A DNA stretch of 39,135 bases from Clostridia bacterium (GCA_017442265.1 JAFSAC010000032.1:1-39135), one strand, 5' to 3'. Shown: positions 7,152 through 16,608, counted from the stretch's first letter. The notes: generated by a model from the sequence alone, not told the origin. Numbers and translations: made by a program.

Positions 7152-8234
7152 ATGGCGGCGCAACCGTGCCTAAAAAACTGCGTTCCGGCTCTGATGAACT
7201 GGTATGCCGATCACGCGCGACCGCTTCCGTGGCGGGAGGATAATTCCGGCTACCGCGTGTGGATATCGGAAATTATGTTGCAACAAACCCGGATTGAAAC
7301 GGTGATTCCGTATTACCACGCTTTTCTCGAAAAAATGCCCACCTTACGCGCTTTAGCGGAAGCACCAACCGAATTGCTGATGAAATGCTGGGAAGGACTC
7401 GGTTATTACAGCCGTGCCAGAAATCTGCAAAAAGCGGCAAAACAGGTGATTGAAAGCGGCAGGGAACAACTGCCGACCACCTATGCTGAACTAATCAAAT
7501 TGCCCGGCATCGGCGAATATACCGCCGGAGCGATCGCCTCGATTGCGTTTCACGAAAGGGTTCCGGCAGTAGACGGTAACGTGATGCGGGTACTCGCTCG
7601 GCTTTCTGCCTCCTATACCGACCTACTCTCCACCGCTGCCAAAAAAGAATTCTTTGCACTTGCATCCGAATTGGTCCCCGAAAAGGATCCGGGGCAGTTT
7701 AACCAGGCGGTTATGGAACTGGGAGAAACGATCTGTTTGCCAAACACCTCACCGCACTGTGAACTCTGTCCGTTACAAAAAATGTGCCGCGCACATGAAT
7801 TGGGGATTGCGGATGACCTGCCGGTCCGTTCCGGTCCTAAAGCACGCAAGGTGGAACAAAAAACCGTCTGTGTTTTGATGACGACCGAGGCAGAGCCGCG
7901 CATTTTGTTGCACAAACGCCCCGAAACAGGACTTTTAGCCGGATTGTTCGAATTTCCGAATTTCTCCGGCTCGTTAGATGATAGAGAGGTTTCGAAAGCA
8001 TTAAACCAATTAGGACTTTCCATTCAAAATTTGCAGCCATTACCGGGTGCCAAACACGTCTTTTCCCATATTGAATGGCTGATGAGCGGCTATTTTGGTA
8101 TCGTTTCCGGCGAAACTCTGCCGGGCGGCTATCTTTGGGTGACCAGGGAGCAAATGAAAAAGCAGTATGCCTTACCCTCGGCTTTTCGTGCATTTCTCCC
8201 GTTTTTAGATCATATATCGCAGGAGGAAGGTTAA
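7152..8234 (+). CDS. mutY: A/G-specific adenine DNA glycosylase MutY
   Basis: A 360-residue glycosylase that removes adenine mispaired with 8-oxoguanine. In order: catalytic E40 in SEIMLQQTR, helix-hairpin-helix LPGIGEYTAGAI (residues 117-128), catalytic aspartate D141 in VDGNV, and an Fe-S cluster motif C-x7-C-x2-C-x5-C around CELCPLQKMC. A C-terminal NUDIX-like 8-oxoG recognition domain starts near residue 235 (ILLHKRPETGLLAGLFEFP). First gene of an apparent operon; its stop is followed one base later by the dCMP deaminase ATG. Confidence 0.96.
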   Translation: MAAQPCLKNCVPALMNWYADHARPLPWREDNSGYRVWISEIMLQQTRIETVIPYYHAFLEKMPTLRALAEAPTELLMKCWEGLGYYSRARNLQKAAKQVIESGREQLPTTYAELIKLPGIGEYTAGAIASIAFHERVPAVDGNVMRVLARLSASYTDLLSTAAKKEFFALASELVPEKDPGQFNQAVMELGETICLPNTSPHCELCPLQKMCRAHELGIADDLPVRSGPKARKVEQKTVCVLMTTEAEPRILLHKRPETGLLAGLFEFPNFSGSLDDREVSKALNQLGLSIQNLQPLPGAKHVFSHIEWLMSGYFGIVSGETLPGGYLWVTREQMKKQYALPSAFRAFLPFLDHISQEEG

Positions 8235-8235
8235 T

Positions 8236-8718
8236 ATGAACGAGCGCAAAGATTATCTCAGTTGGGATGAATACTTTATGGGGATTGCTCTGCTGTCGGC
8301 GGAGCGTAGTAAGGACCCCGGCACCCAGGTGGGGGCGTGCATTGTGAGTCCCGAACATAAAATTCTGTCGGTGGGTTACAACGGAATGCCCTGTGGCTGT
8401 CACGATACGGTGATGCCGTGGGCGAGAGAAGGGAATCCGCAGGATACCAAATACCTCTTTGTTTGCCATGCGGAACTTAACGCCATTCTGAATAATGCCG
8501 GCGCCGATCTGCACGGAGCCACCATTTATACCACCCTGTTTCCGTGTAACGAATGTGCCAAAGCGGTCATTCAGTCGGGTATCCGGGAAGTGGTGTACCT
8601 CTCGGATAAATACGCCGACACCGAATCCACCCGCGCGTCCAAACGGATGATGGATCTTGTTGGGGTGACCTACCGCCCCTATACCGTGTCTAATAAAACC
8701 TTCAAACTGGAATTGTAA
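8236..8718 (+). CDS. dCMP deaminase (ComEB-like cytidine/deoxycytidylate deaminase)
   Basis: 160 residues. The zinc site is H78-A-E80 (in CHAE) with C104 and C107 (PCNEC); E80 is the proton shuttle. An N-terminal insert with cysteines and HD (CGCHD, residues 53-57) matches the dCMP deaminase group. It converts dCMP to dUMP, the substrate of the ThyX encoded 6 kb downstream, so it fits dTTP supply. SD GGAGGAAGG lies at the end of mutY, so the two are coupled. Comparable genes are called comEB in competence operons. Confidence 0.92.
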   Translation: MNERKDYLSWDEYFMGIALLSAERSKDPGTQVGACIVSPEHKILSVGYNGMPCGCHDTVMPWAREGNPQDTKYLFVCHAELNAILNNAGADLHGATIYTTLFPCNECAKAVIQSGIREVVYLSDKYADTESTRASKRMMDLVGVTYRPYTVSNKTFKLEL

Positions 8719-8743
8719 TTTACCGAAAAGGAGCGGTCGACCT

Positions 8744-9478
8744 ATGCAGCAGGTTGCATTAATTACCGGCGCATCCCGCGGCATTGGCCGCGCCATTGCC
8801 AAGAAATTGGCTTTAAACGGCTATTCTCTTATCTTAAATTATCATCGTTCGGAACAGCAGGCGTTGTCGCTGGCAGAAGAGTTGACCGCCCTCGGGGCAG
8901 ACGTTCTGCCGTTTTGTGCGGATGTTTCCGATCCGAGGCAGGTGGGGGATATGGTACAAGCCGGAATCGACCGCTTTGGTACCATTACCGCGCTGGTTAA
9001 TAATGCCGGCATCGCCGCTCAAGCTCTCTTGACCGACGTTACGGATGAGGATTGGCGGAAAATGCAACAGGTACACGTAGACGGTGCGTTTTATTGCTGT
9101 AAAGCTGTTTTGCCTTACATGATTCGCCGCCACGCAGGAAAGATTGTGAACATTTCCTCGATGTGGGGGGTAGTCGGTGCTTCCTGCGAGGTGCCGTATT
9201 CCACCGCCAAAGCCGCTTTGATCGGCATGACTAAGGCACTTGCCAAAGAGGTAGGGCCCGCCGGAATTCAAGTAAATGCCGTGGCGCCCGGTGTCATTGA
9301 TACCGATATGCTGAATGAGTTTTCCGAGCAAGATAAAGCGGCTCTGTGTGACGAAACCCCGCTCGGAAGGATCGGCACGCCGGACGACGTTGCCAATGCC
9401 GTGCATTTTTTACTTTCTCCCGAAGCAGACTTTATCACAGGGCAGGTATTGACCGTCGACGGCGGCTTTTCCCTGTGA
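8744..9478 (+). CDS. Short-chain dehydrogenase, FabG-like 3-oxoacyl-ACP reductase
   Basis: A 244-residue classical SDR: NADP-binding TGASRGIG (residues 8-15), NNAG (86-89), and catalytic S139, Y152 and K156 (YSTAK). The C-terminal GQVLTVDGGFSL is typical of FabG-type enzymes. It could be a fatty-acid beta-ketoacyl-ACP reductase, but no fab genes are nearby, so another keto substrate is possible. SD AAAGGAG sits before the ATG, 25 nt after the dCMP deaminase gene. Confidence 0.88.
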   Translation: MQQVALITGASRGIGRAIAKKLALNGYSLILNYHRSEQQALSLAEELTALGADVLPFCADVSDPRQVGDMVQAGIDRFGTITALVNNAGIAAQALLTDVTDEDWRKMQQVHVDGAFYCCKAVLPYMIRRHAGKIVNISSMWGVVGASCEVPYSTAKAALIGMTKALAKEVGPAGIQVNAVAPGVIDTDMLNEFSEQDKAALCDETPLGRIGTPDDVANAVHFLLSPEADFITGQVLTVDGGFSL

Positions 9479-9501
9479 CCTTATGAAAGGATGCGATACG
9501 T

Positions 9502-11262
9502 ATGACCGACATGGAGAAATGGGATCTTACCGATATTTACCCGGATGATGCGGCTTTTGAAACCGATCTTAATCGTGTGCCCGCGCTTTCCCGACAACTT
9601 TCCGATCTGCAGGGGAAACTAAATGATAGCGCGTGCCTTCGTGATGTTTTGCTGTTGGATATGCAATTATCCGAACTGCTCGAAAAGCTGTGTGGTTACG
9701 CTCATATGCGGTATGATTTAAATCACACCGATCCCACGGCGCAAGCCATGCGGGACCGTGCTTTGACCGCTTGTTATTCCGCCGGGGAAACCACCGCCTT
9801 TTTAATTCCCGAGATCACCGCTCTCCCGGAGGGCGCCATTGACAATCTTCTGAAAACCTATCCTGAATTACAGGATTTTCAACATCTGCTGAATGACCTT
9901 GCCCGGCATAAGCCGCACGTGCTTCAGGCCCGGGAGGAACAGCTCCTAACGATGGCGGCGCCGGCTCTGTCAAGTATGGAATCCGCCTTTTCTTTGCTGG
10001 AAAGTGCCGACCTTGATAAGGGGTGCATCGTTGATGAACACGGTGAAACGGTCAAGCTTACCGACGGCGTTTTTGCCAAATGCCGTGAAAGCCGGGATCG
10101 CCGAGTGCGAGCCGATGCTTTCAAAACCTTTCATCAAGCGTTTGCCGGGGTGGGGAATACCATTGCAACCCTGTATGCCGGACAGATCCGTGCAGACGTG
10201 TTGCAAACCAAAGCGAGAAATTATCACTCCTGCCTGCAGCGGGCGTTGTTTTCGGATAATCTGCCGGAATCGCTTTATACCGGTCTGATTGATGCTGTGC
10301 ACGCGGCTTTGCCGGCCCACCACCGTTATCTGGAGATGCGCCGTCGTGCTCTCGGTGTTGATAAGCTTCATTTGTATGACAACTACGTTCCGCTGGTAGA
10401 TACCGCAGACGATACGTCCTACACCTACGAGGATGCAAAAATACTGGTGAAGCGGTATTTACAGCCACTTGGAGACACCTATCTTGCTGACCTTGACCGA
10501 CTTTTAAAAGGCGGCTGGGTGGACGTGTATGAGCAACCCGGAAAGGCCACCGGCGCTTACGCTACCGGTGTGTACGGGGTTCATCCGTATATGCTCTTAA
10601 ACTTTATGGGTAAGCTCAACGACGTCTTTACCTTAGCGCACGAAGCCGGACACTGTCTGCACACCTATTATTCCGATACCCAACCCTTTGTGAATAAGGA
10701 TTATCCGATCTTTTTGGCGGAGATTGCCTCCACCGTGAATGAAAACCTGTTGTTACGCGGAATGCTGAAGGAAACGGATGATCCGAAACGAAAAGCGTAT
10801 CTTCTCAATCACTTTATCGACGAATTCCGCGGAACGGTTATTCGACAGACCATGTTTGCGGAATTTGAATGGAAGGTGCATTCTTTAGCGGAAGAGGGGA
10901 GACCGCTCACGGCGGAGACCTTCTGTCAGATTTATCACGATCTGCTGGTCACCTATTTCGGTCCGGCGGTGGAAATTGATCCGTATATGGATTGGGAATG
11001 GGCGCGGATTCCGCATTTTTACCGGGCGTTTTACGTGTTTAAATATGCTACCGGCTTTGCGGCGGCGGCATCCATTGTAAAAACGTTACTTTCTACCGGT
11101 AACACCGATTTGTATCTGTCCTTTTTGCACGCCGGCGGAAGTGATTATCCGCTCAACACCTTGAAAAAAGCCGGAGTAGATCTGTCTACACCGGCGCCGG
11201 TATTGGCGGCTCTGGAGGAATTTGAATCCATGACCGACCAGCTCGAACAATTACTCAACTGA
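9502..11262 (+). CDS. pepF: Oligoendopeptidase F (M3 family metallopeptidase)
   Basis: A 586-residue protein, close to the usual 600. The zinc motif HEAGH (H380, E381, H384) lies in FTLAHEAGHCLHTYY; the third ligand glutamate is expected in the downstream IFLAEIAST segment. Preceding GAYATGVYGVHPYMLLNF is typical of M3B PepF. It degrades short peptides in the cytosol. Start ATG 9502 follows SD GAAAGGAT; Met4 is an alternative. It lies in a run of closely spaced plus-strand genes. Confidence 0.94.
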   Translation: MTDMEKWDLTDIYPDDAAFETDLNRVPALSRQLSDLQGKLNDSACLRDVLLLDMQLSELLEKLCGYAHMRYDLNHTDPTAQAMRDRALTACYSAGETTAFLIPEITALPEGAIDNLLKTYPELQDFQHLLNDLARHKPHVLQAREEQLLTMAAPALSSMESAFSLLESADLDKGCIVDEHGETVKLTDGVFAKCRESRDRRVRADAFKTFHQAFAGVGNTIATLYAGQIRADVLQTKARNYHSCLQRALFSDNLPESLYTGLIDAVHAALPAHHRYLEMRRRALGVDKLHLYDNYVPLVDTADDTSYTYEDAKILVKRYLQPLGDTYLADLDRLLKGGWVDVYEQPGKATGAYATGVYGVHPYMLLNFMGKLNDVFTLAHEAGHCLHTYYSDTQPFVNKDYPIFLAEIASTVNENLLLRGMLKETDDPKRKAYLLNHFIDEFRGTVIRQTMFAEFEWKVHSLAEEGRPLTAETFCQIYHDLLVTYFGPAVEIDPYMDWEWARIPHFYRAFYVFKYATGFAAAASIVKTLLSTGNTDLYLSFLHAGGSDYPLNTLKKAGVDLSTPAPVLAALEEFESMTDQLEQLLN

Positions 11263-11282
11263 ATCTTTAGGAGGTTTATCAA

Positions 11283-11732
11283 ATGATTGCTATTGCTTGT
11301 GATCACGCCGCCCTTGAAACGAAGGAAGCGGTAAAATCGTTTTTAGCCGATCTGGGGGTGGAATACTGCGATTTTGGTACCTACGACCGGAAAAGCTGTG
11401 ACTATCCCGTTTATGCTGCCAAAGCCGCCAATGCGGTCGCTTCCGGCGAATGCGATAAGGGTATTCTCATCTGCGGTACCGGCATCGGTATGTCCCTGGC
11501 CGCCAATAAGGTAAAGGGCATTCGCTGTGCGGCTTGCAGTGAGCCGTTCTCGGCGAAAATGTCCCGCGCTCACAATAACGCTAATATGCTGGCAATCGGC
11601 GCGCGGGTGATCGGTATCGAGCTGGCCAAAATGATTATTTCGGAATTTTTAAATACTCCTTTTGAGGGCGACCGGCATCAGCGTCGGGTGGATATGATTA
11701 TCAAACTCGAAAACGGAGAACCGCTGGAATAA
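11283..11732 (+). CDS. rpiB: Ribose-5-phosphate isomerase B / sugar phosphate isomerase
   Basis: 149 residues with RpiB/LacAB features: N-terminal CDHAALETKEAV, the catalytic cysteine region ICGTGIGMSLAANK, then HNNANMLAIGARVIG. It interconverts ribose 5-phosphate and ribulose 5-phosphate in the non-oxidative pentose phosphate pathway. SD AGGAGG lies 8 nt upstream. The position after pepF and before cwlD gives no strong functional hint. An allose or galactose 6-phosphate isomerase activity cannot be excluded. Confidence 0.93.
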   Translation: MIAIACDHAALETKEAVKSFLADLGVEYCDFGTYDRKSCDYPVYAAKAANAVASGECDKGILICGTGIGMSLAANKVKGIRCAACSEPFSAKMSRAHNNANMLAIGARVIGIELAKMIISEFLNTPFEGDRHQRRVDMIIKLENGEPLE

Positions 11733-11745
11733 ACGACTATAAACC

Positions 11746-11772
11746 CCTTCATCGGCATATATTCCGATGAGG
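11746..11772 (+). promoter_or_regulatory. Hairpin overlapping the cwlD ribosome binding site
   Basis: CCTTCATCGG (11746-11755) pairs with CCGATGAGG (11764-11772) through one bulged T and an 8-nt AT-rich loop. The 3' arm contains GAGG of the SD that serves the ATG at 11782. There is no T-run, so this is more likely a translational element than a terminator. Confidence 0.4.
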
Positions 11773-11781
11773 TGATAAGCT

Positions 11782-12495
11782 ATGTCGTCCCGAAAATCTA
11801 TCATTATCGTTTCATTGCTCCTTTTCGTTTGTACCATTCTTTTGACCGGTGCCGTGCGACAGATCACACAAACCGCCGCCGTATCGTTAACCCCCGAAAA
11901 ACCGTTCCTTTTGATCGATCCCGGTCACGGAGGACCGGACGGCGGCGCCTCTACCGATGACGGTGTTTTGGAGGACGATATCAATCTGTCGGTTGCGCTG
12001 ATCCTTAAGGATATGCTGGTATCTCACGGGTATGAGATCAAGATGACCCGAACCGAGGATGCCGCCGTCAGCAATGAGGATGATTTGGACGACCGAAGCT
12101 GGAAAACCAACGATATGTACAATCGGTTGTCGCTATACAATGCGGCACTTTTCACCGTCAGTATTCATCAAAATCATTTTTCACAATCACAGTATCACGG
12201 TACTCAGCTTTTTTATTCCGACAACCGTCCGGAAAGCCGGGATATCGCCGCTTGTATCCGAAAACAGGTTATTTCCCTTCTTCAACCGGACAACAAGCGA
12301 GAATTAAAGCTGGCGTCTGATTCTATCTTTTTGTTGGATCGTACCGAGCGACCTGCCGTGATCGTGGAATGCGGTTTTCTTTCCAATCCGGAGGAGGCCG
12401 CCCGTATGCAAGACCCTCTCTATCAACAACAAATGGCATTCGCCATTTTCTGTGGGATTGTTCAATACGCACCGAATTTCGGAGCTATCTCGTAA
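11782..12495 (+). CDS. cwlD: N-acetylmuramoyl-L-alanine amidase, CwlD-like
   Basis: 237 residues with an N-terminal signal/anchor (about 7-27) and one Amidase_3 domain. Zinc ligands are H49 in IDPGHGG, E64 in GVLEDDINLS and the histidine in VSIHQNHF; the catalytic glutamate is in VIVECGFLSNPEEA. CwlD cleaves the stem peptide off MurNAc on the way to muramic-delta-lactam in the spore cortex. The size and single-domain form match CwlD rather than vegetative amidases with binding repeats. A hairpin covers its SD. Confidence 0.88.
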   Translation: MSSRKSIIIVSLLLFVCTILLTGAVRQITQTAAVSLTPEKPFLLIDPGHGGPDGGASTDDGVLEDDINLSVALILKDMLVSHGYEIKMTRTEDAAVSNEDDLDDRSWKTNDMYNRLSLYNAALFTVSIHQNHFSQSQYHGTQLFYSDNRPESRDIAACIRKQVISLLQPDNKRELKLASDSIFLLDRTERPAVIVECGFLSNPEEAARMQDPLYQQQMAFAIFCGIVQYAPNFGAIS

Positions 12496-12512
12496 AAAAA
12501 GCAGGTGACAGA

Positions 12513-13880
12513 ATGGCTGAAAAGATCAAAAGCATCTATATATGCAGTGAATGCGGTCTGGAATCGCCCAAGTGGTATGGGCGTTGTCCCGGTTGCGGGG
12601 AATGGAATACGCTGAACAAAGAGATCCAGCGCCCTGCCACCCGAAATGCCGTTTCTGCCACCCGTGGTGCCGCCCGTGTGCAATCATTAGCCACCCTTGT
12701 CCCGGAAGGAGAACAGCGGTGTGAAACCGGACTCAAAGAACTCGACCGGGTACTCGGCGGGGGAATTGTCCGAGGCGGTCTGATGCTCATTGGCGGCGAT
12801 CCCGGTATCGGAAAATCCACCCTGCTTTTGCAGATCTGCCAGTATCTCGGGCAGAAAATGAAGATTTTATACGTTTCCGGTGAGGAATCCGAACGTCAGA
12901 TCAAGCTTCGTGCCGATCGGTTGAGGGTTACCACCGAGAATCTATATTTAATGTGCGAAACCGACGTTAACCTGATTTTAGATCAGGTACAGCAAGAAAA
13001 ACCTGATCTTTTGATCATCGACTCGATTCAGACGGTCAGCTTATCCACCGTATCCTCGTCACCCGGCAGTGTTACCCAGGTGCGGGAAAGCACCAATGCG
13101 ATAATGCACGCCGTCAAAGCGGCGGATATCCCCACCTTTATCGTCGGTCACGTTAATAAAGACGGCGCGATCGCCGGCCCGAAGGTTATGGAACATATCG
13201 TGGACTGTGTCCTGTATTTTGAAGGAGATCATCACAGCAGTTACCGTATTCTGCGCTGTATCAAAAACCGTTACGGTTCCACGAATGAAATCGGTATTTT
13301 TGAAATGGCGGATGACGGACTGTTGGAGGTCGAAAATCCCTCCCGGCTGATGCTGTCCGGACGGCAGGCGAATGTCAGCGGAACCTGTGTAGTGGCGACT
13401 ATGGAGGGTACCCGCCCGATTTTGGCGGAGGTGCAAGGACTCGTTTCGCCGTCGGGACTTGCCAATCCCCGCCGTATGGCAACCGGCTTTGATAACTACC
13501 GGCTCTCACTATTGTTGGCCGTACTGGAAAAACGTGCCGGATACTTCTTTTCTACTTTGGACAGCTACATCAACGTGGTTGGCGGTCTCCGGCTGGACGA
13601 GCCGGCGGTGGATTTGGCGGTAGCGCTGGCGCTCATCACCAGCTTGAAGGATACCGTCGCCGATCCGAATATGATTGCTTTTGGTGAGATCGGACTGGCA
13701 GGGGAGATACGGGCGGTGAATGCGGCGCAAGCGCGTATTAACGAGGCCGCTCGCCTCGGGTTTACCAAGGTTATTTTACCGAACCACGGATTATCCGGCA
13801 TAAAGGTGCCGGACGGGGTACAGGTGATCGGGGTGAATACCATTCGCGAAGCGTATGAAGCCGCGGTCAATAAGGGGTAA
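12513..13880 (+). CDS. radA: DNA repair protein RadA
   Basis: 455 residues, the standard length. N-terminal zinc finger C11-x2-C14 ... C25-x2-C28; RecA-like ATPase with Walker A GGDPGIGKST (near residue 95); the RadA-specific KNRYGSTNEIG motif; and a C-terminal Lon-protease-like domain starting about residue 290. RadA drives branch migration of recombination intermediates. The frame is open further upstream into cwlD, but the ATG at 12513 gives the canonical MAEKIKSIYICSECG start, with SD AGGTGA. Confidence 0.96.
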   Translation: MAEKIKSIYICSECGLESPKWYGRCPGCGEWNTLNKEIQRPATRNAVSATRGAARVQSLATLVPEGEQRCETGLKELDRVLGGGIVRGGLMLIGGDPGIGKSTLLLQICQYLGQKMKILYVSGEESERQIKLRADRLRVTTENLYLMCETDVNLILDQVQQEKPDLLIIDSIQTVSLSTVSSSPGSVTQVRESTNAIMHAVKAADIPTFIVGHVNKDGAIAGPKVMEHIVDCVLYFEGDHHSSYRILRCIKNRYGSTNEIGIFEMADDGLLEVENPSRLMLSGRQANVSGTCVVATMEGTRPILAEVQGLVSPSGLANPRRMATGFDNYRLSLLLAVLEKRAGYFFSTLDSYINVVGGLRLDEPAVDLAVALALITSLKDTVADPNMIAFGEIGLAGEIRAVNAAQARINEAARLGFTKVILPNHGLSGIKVPDGVQVIGVNTIREAYEAAVNKG

Positions 13881-13883
13881 TGT

Positions 13884-14279
13884 ATGACCGAGAATCAGAA
13901 AAGTTTTATTACCTGGGTACTGGTGCTGCTGATGACGGTCGCCACCGTTTCGGTACTGGTATTCACCGTACCGGATTTGAGCGGTGTTAAGCGTATCGTT
14001 TACCGCGCAAATACCAATTCACCTGTTTCCCGCACCGTTGTCAAAACCGAAAAATCAAAAACAGAAGCAATCGTGAATGCCTATCCGCTGGACGTCAATA
14101 CCGCTACGAAAGAACAGCTAATGGCGGTGCCGGGCATTGGAGAAACCTATGCCGATCGCATTATCAACTACCGTGAAGAGTATGGCGACTTCGATTCTTT
14201 GGACGAGCTTTTAAATGTTCAGGGGATTGGCGAAAAACGTCTTGAATCCTTTTCAGAGTATTTAGCCGTTATGGAATGA
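13884..14279 (+). CDS. ComEA-like membrane-anchored helix-hairpin-helix protein
   Basis: 131 residues: one N-terminal transmembrane helix (about 8-30), a linker, then tandem HhH motifs LDVNTATKEQLMAVPGIGE and LLNVQGIGEKRL. This is the C-terminal DNA-binding half of ComEA. The SLBB domain seen in full ComEA is missing, so it may bind DNA at the outer membrane face but need not be a competence receptor. It starts 3 nt after radA stops, so it is co-expressed with it. Confidence 0.8.
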   Translation: MTENQKSFITWVLVLLMTVATVSVLVFTVPDLSGVKRIVYRANTNSPVSRTVVKTEKSKTEAIVNAYPLDVNTATKEQLMAVPGIGETYADRIINYREEYGDFDSLDELLNVQGIGEKRLESFSEYLAVME

Positions 14280-14322
14280 TCACCCATCAAAAAAACAAAT
14301 GATATAAAGGGGATAAATTATT

Positions 14323-15093
14323 ATGAAGGTCACGCTCATTTCTCATTCTCCCGATCCGGAGCATATTTTAGCGGCCGCGGCACGGCTGTGTTATTCCGCT
14401 TCGGATATTTCTACCGTTATGGAGAATTTGACCCCGGAAAAAACCGCCGAATTTGTCAAATATCTGGCCGATCTCGGACACGAAAGCCCCATGGAACACG
14501 TTTCCTTTACCTTTGGTATCGAAGGGGTGTCCCGCTCGTTGCTCGCACAGATCACCCGGCACCGGATTGCCTCTTACAGCGTACAGAGTCAGCGGTACGT
14601 CCGGGAAAAATGCTTTGAATACGTCACTCCGCCGGAAATTGCCGCCGTCCCGGAGGCAAAAGCCCTCTTTGAGCAGGCCATGGAGCAGGATCAGAAGCAG
14701 TATGAGCAGCTGACCGCTATCTTAAAAGAGAAATACGTCCCGCAGTATATAGCGCAGGGAATGGATGAGAAAACCGCCGAGCGCACTGCGGAAAAGAAGG
14801 CGATTGAGGATGCACGGTTTGTGCTTCCCAACGCTTGCACCACTAAGATCATTATGACCATGAACGCCCGCAGTCTTTTAAATTTCTTCCACCACCGTTG
14901 TTGCAACCGTGCGCAGTGGGAGATTCGCGATCTCGCCGAGCAGATGTTCCGTCTGTGTTACGAGGTGGCCCCGCACCTGTTTGAAAAGGCGGGTCCTTCC
15001 TGTGTGAGCGGCCCTTGCTCGGAAGGGAAGATGACCTGCGGTAAAATGCTTGAAATGCGCGATCGCTACGCTGAATGGAAAGGGCTGAAATAA
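14323..15093 (+). CDS. thyX: Flavin-dependent thymidylate synthase ThyX
   Basis: 256 residues. The diagnostic ThyX motif RHR-x7-S is exact at R79-H80-R81...S89 (TRHRIASYSVQSQRY). It methylates dUMP to dTMP using methylene-THF, FAD and NADPH. The C-terminal RSLLNFFHHRCC segment is also typical. The stop overlaps the tmk start (TAATG), so dTMP synthesis and phosphorylation are translationally coupled. dUMP may come from the dCMP deaminase encoded at 8.2 kb. Confidence 0.97.
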   Translation: MKVTLISHSPDPEHILAAAARLCYSASDISTVMENLTPEKTAEFVKYLADLGHESPMEHVSFTFGIEGVSRSLLAQITRHRIASYSVQSQRYVREKCFEYVTPPEIAAVPEAKALFEQAMEQDQKQYEQLTAILKEKYVPQYIAQGMDEKTAERTAEKKAIEDARFVLPNACTTKIIMTMNARSLLNFFHHRCCNRAQWEIRDLAEQMFRLCYEVAPHLFEKAGPSCVSGPCSEGKMTCGKMLEMRDRYAEWKGLK

Positions 15094-15758
15094 TGGGAAA
15101 GCTTATCGTCATTGACGGTCTGGACGGTAGCGGAAAGACCACCCAGATCAATCGTCTGGGCGAATATCTCCAAAACAAGGGAATCCCTTTCCGGCAGATC
15201 TGTTTCCCGGATTATGATCAGCCCTCGTCAGCTTTGGTGAAGTTGTATCTCTCCGGCGCTTTTGGCAGTGAGGCCGGTAGTGTCAATGCGTTTGCCGCTT
15301 CCTCCTTTTATGCCGTTGATCGGTATGCGAGTTTTAAAAGCTTCTGGCAGGAAGATTATGAGAACGGCGTTCCGATCATTGCCGCCCGCTACACCACTTC
15401 TAATGCCATTCACCAGATGTCCAAGCTTCCAAAAAATGAATGGGATAACTTCTTAAAATGGCTTACACACTATGAATATGAATTGTTAGGGTTACCTCGC
15501 CCGGATAAAGTGATTTTCCTCGATATGCCGCCCGAAGTTTCCCAAAAACTGATGTCCGGTCGGTATCACGGTGATGAAAGCCAGAAGGATATCCACGAGC
15601 GGGACGTTCAGTACCTCAAAACCTGCCGCGAAAGCGCACTCTTTGCCGCCCGGCACGACAACTGGGAGGTTGTTTCCTGTGCAGATGGGGAAGAGGCGCT
15701 GCCTCTGGAAACCATCACCGGCCGGCTGATTGACATTTGCACCGATATTTTAGGATAA
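15093..15758 (+). CDS. tmk: Thymidylate (dTMP) kinase
   Basis: 221 residues. P-loop GLDGSGKTT is near the N-terminus, DRYASF replaces the usual DRY region, and AARYTTSNAIHQMSK matches the dTMP-binding DR(Y/W) loop region. It phosphorylates dTMP to dTDP. The start is the ATG at 15093 overlapping the thyX stop; upstream in-frame codons lie inside thyX. The sequence is somewhat divergent from the classic Tmk, resembling the clostridial thymidylate kinase-like group; operon position after thyX supports the role. Confidence 0.88.
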   Translation: MGKLIVIDGLDGSGKTTQINRLGEYLQNKGIPFRQICFPDYDQPSSALVKLYLSGAFGSEAGSVNAFAASSFYAVDRYASFKSFWQEDYENGVPIIAARYTTSNAIHQMSKLPKNEWDNFLKWLTHYEYELLGLPRPDKVIFLDMPPEVSQKLMSGRYHGDESQKDIHERDVQYLKTCRESALFAARHDNWEVVSCADGEEALPLETITGRLIDICTDILG

Positions 15759-15769
15759 GGTGTATGGAA

Positions 15770-16594
15770 ATGACTGTAAAGCCAATCAACTTGACAGAGG
15801 ACAAACCCGCTTTATCAGCGCTATGGCGCACCGCTTTTCCCGAAGACGGGGCATTTGGCGATCTGTTTTTAAGCGAAGCGCTTCCACCGGCCGCCGGTTG
15901 GGGTTGTTACGTTGATGAACGGCCGGTATCTATGGCATTTCTTTTGCCGGCCGACCTGCATATTGGGGACAGCACCTTAAAAGCGCAGTACGTTTATGGA
16001 GTTGCCACCCTGCCTCAATACCGGGGGCGAGGGTATGCTTCCACCTTGATGAGCGCGCTTATTCAACACACGGATGCGGATATCTTATATCTCTATCCGG
16101 CGACGGACGAAGCGAAACGGTTGTATAAAAAACTCGGATATCGGGATGTTTTGCGCCGAAAAACGGTGGATTTTTGCTCAATTTCATCCGATTTTCCGCT
16201 GAAAAACCTTCGTTTTTATCCGTTTTCCGCTGAAAAATACGTCGATTTGCGGCAAAAATACCGACATAACACCGCTTTTTGCCATGCCGATTTTCCCGAA
16301 AAGCTTTTGAATATCCTTTTAGCAAATGCTGTTTTACTGGAGTTTGACAGCGGCTTTGCACTGATGCATGAGAATGAGAATAACTGTATTCTATCCGAAG
16401 TTATCACCATAGAAACGCTTCTGCCCGCTCTGTTATCCGCTCTTCACGATTTGAGGCCGGACAAGCGGATACAAGCCCGCTTACCCGGTGGGACGGAAGG
16501 GGCCGGTATGCTGCTACCCTTGACCGAAAAAGGGCGTTCACTCACCGATTCTTTCCAATCGATCGCCTTTGGCGGTCCGCTATTTGACCTGTAA
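15770..16594 (+). CDS. GNAT family N-acetyltransferase (Eis-like layout)
   Basis: About 274 residues. An N-terminal GNAT domain has the acetyl-CoA loop VATLPQYRGRGYAS (R/Q-x-x-G-x-G/A form) and a YLYPATDEAKRLYKKLGY beta-bulge. The C-terminal 130 residues show a sterol-carrier-like pattern seen in Eis-type acetyltransferases. The substrate is unknown. Two start ATGs are close together; 15770 lies 9 nt after AAGG (15757-15760), while 15764 is only 3 nt from it. It follows tmk closely and precedes the DJ-1 gene by 14 nt. Confidence 0.8.
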   Translation: MTVKPINLTEDKPALSALWRTAFPEDGAFGDLFLSEALPPAAGWGCYVDERPVSMAFLLPADLHIGDSTLKAQYVYGVATLPQYRGRGYASTLMSALIQHTDADILYLYPATDEAKRLYKKLGYRDVLRRKTVDFCSISSDFPLKNLRFYPFSAEKYVDLRQKYRHNTAFCHADFPEKLLNILLANAVLLEFDSGFALMHENENNCILSEVITIETLLPALLSALHDLRPDKRIQARLPGGTEGAGMLLPLTEKGRSLTDSFQSIAFGGPLFDL

Positions 16595-16608
16595 GGAGGA
16601 ATGTTCCT

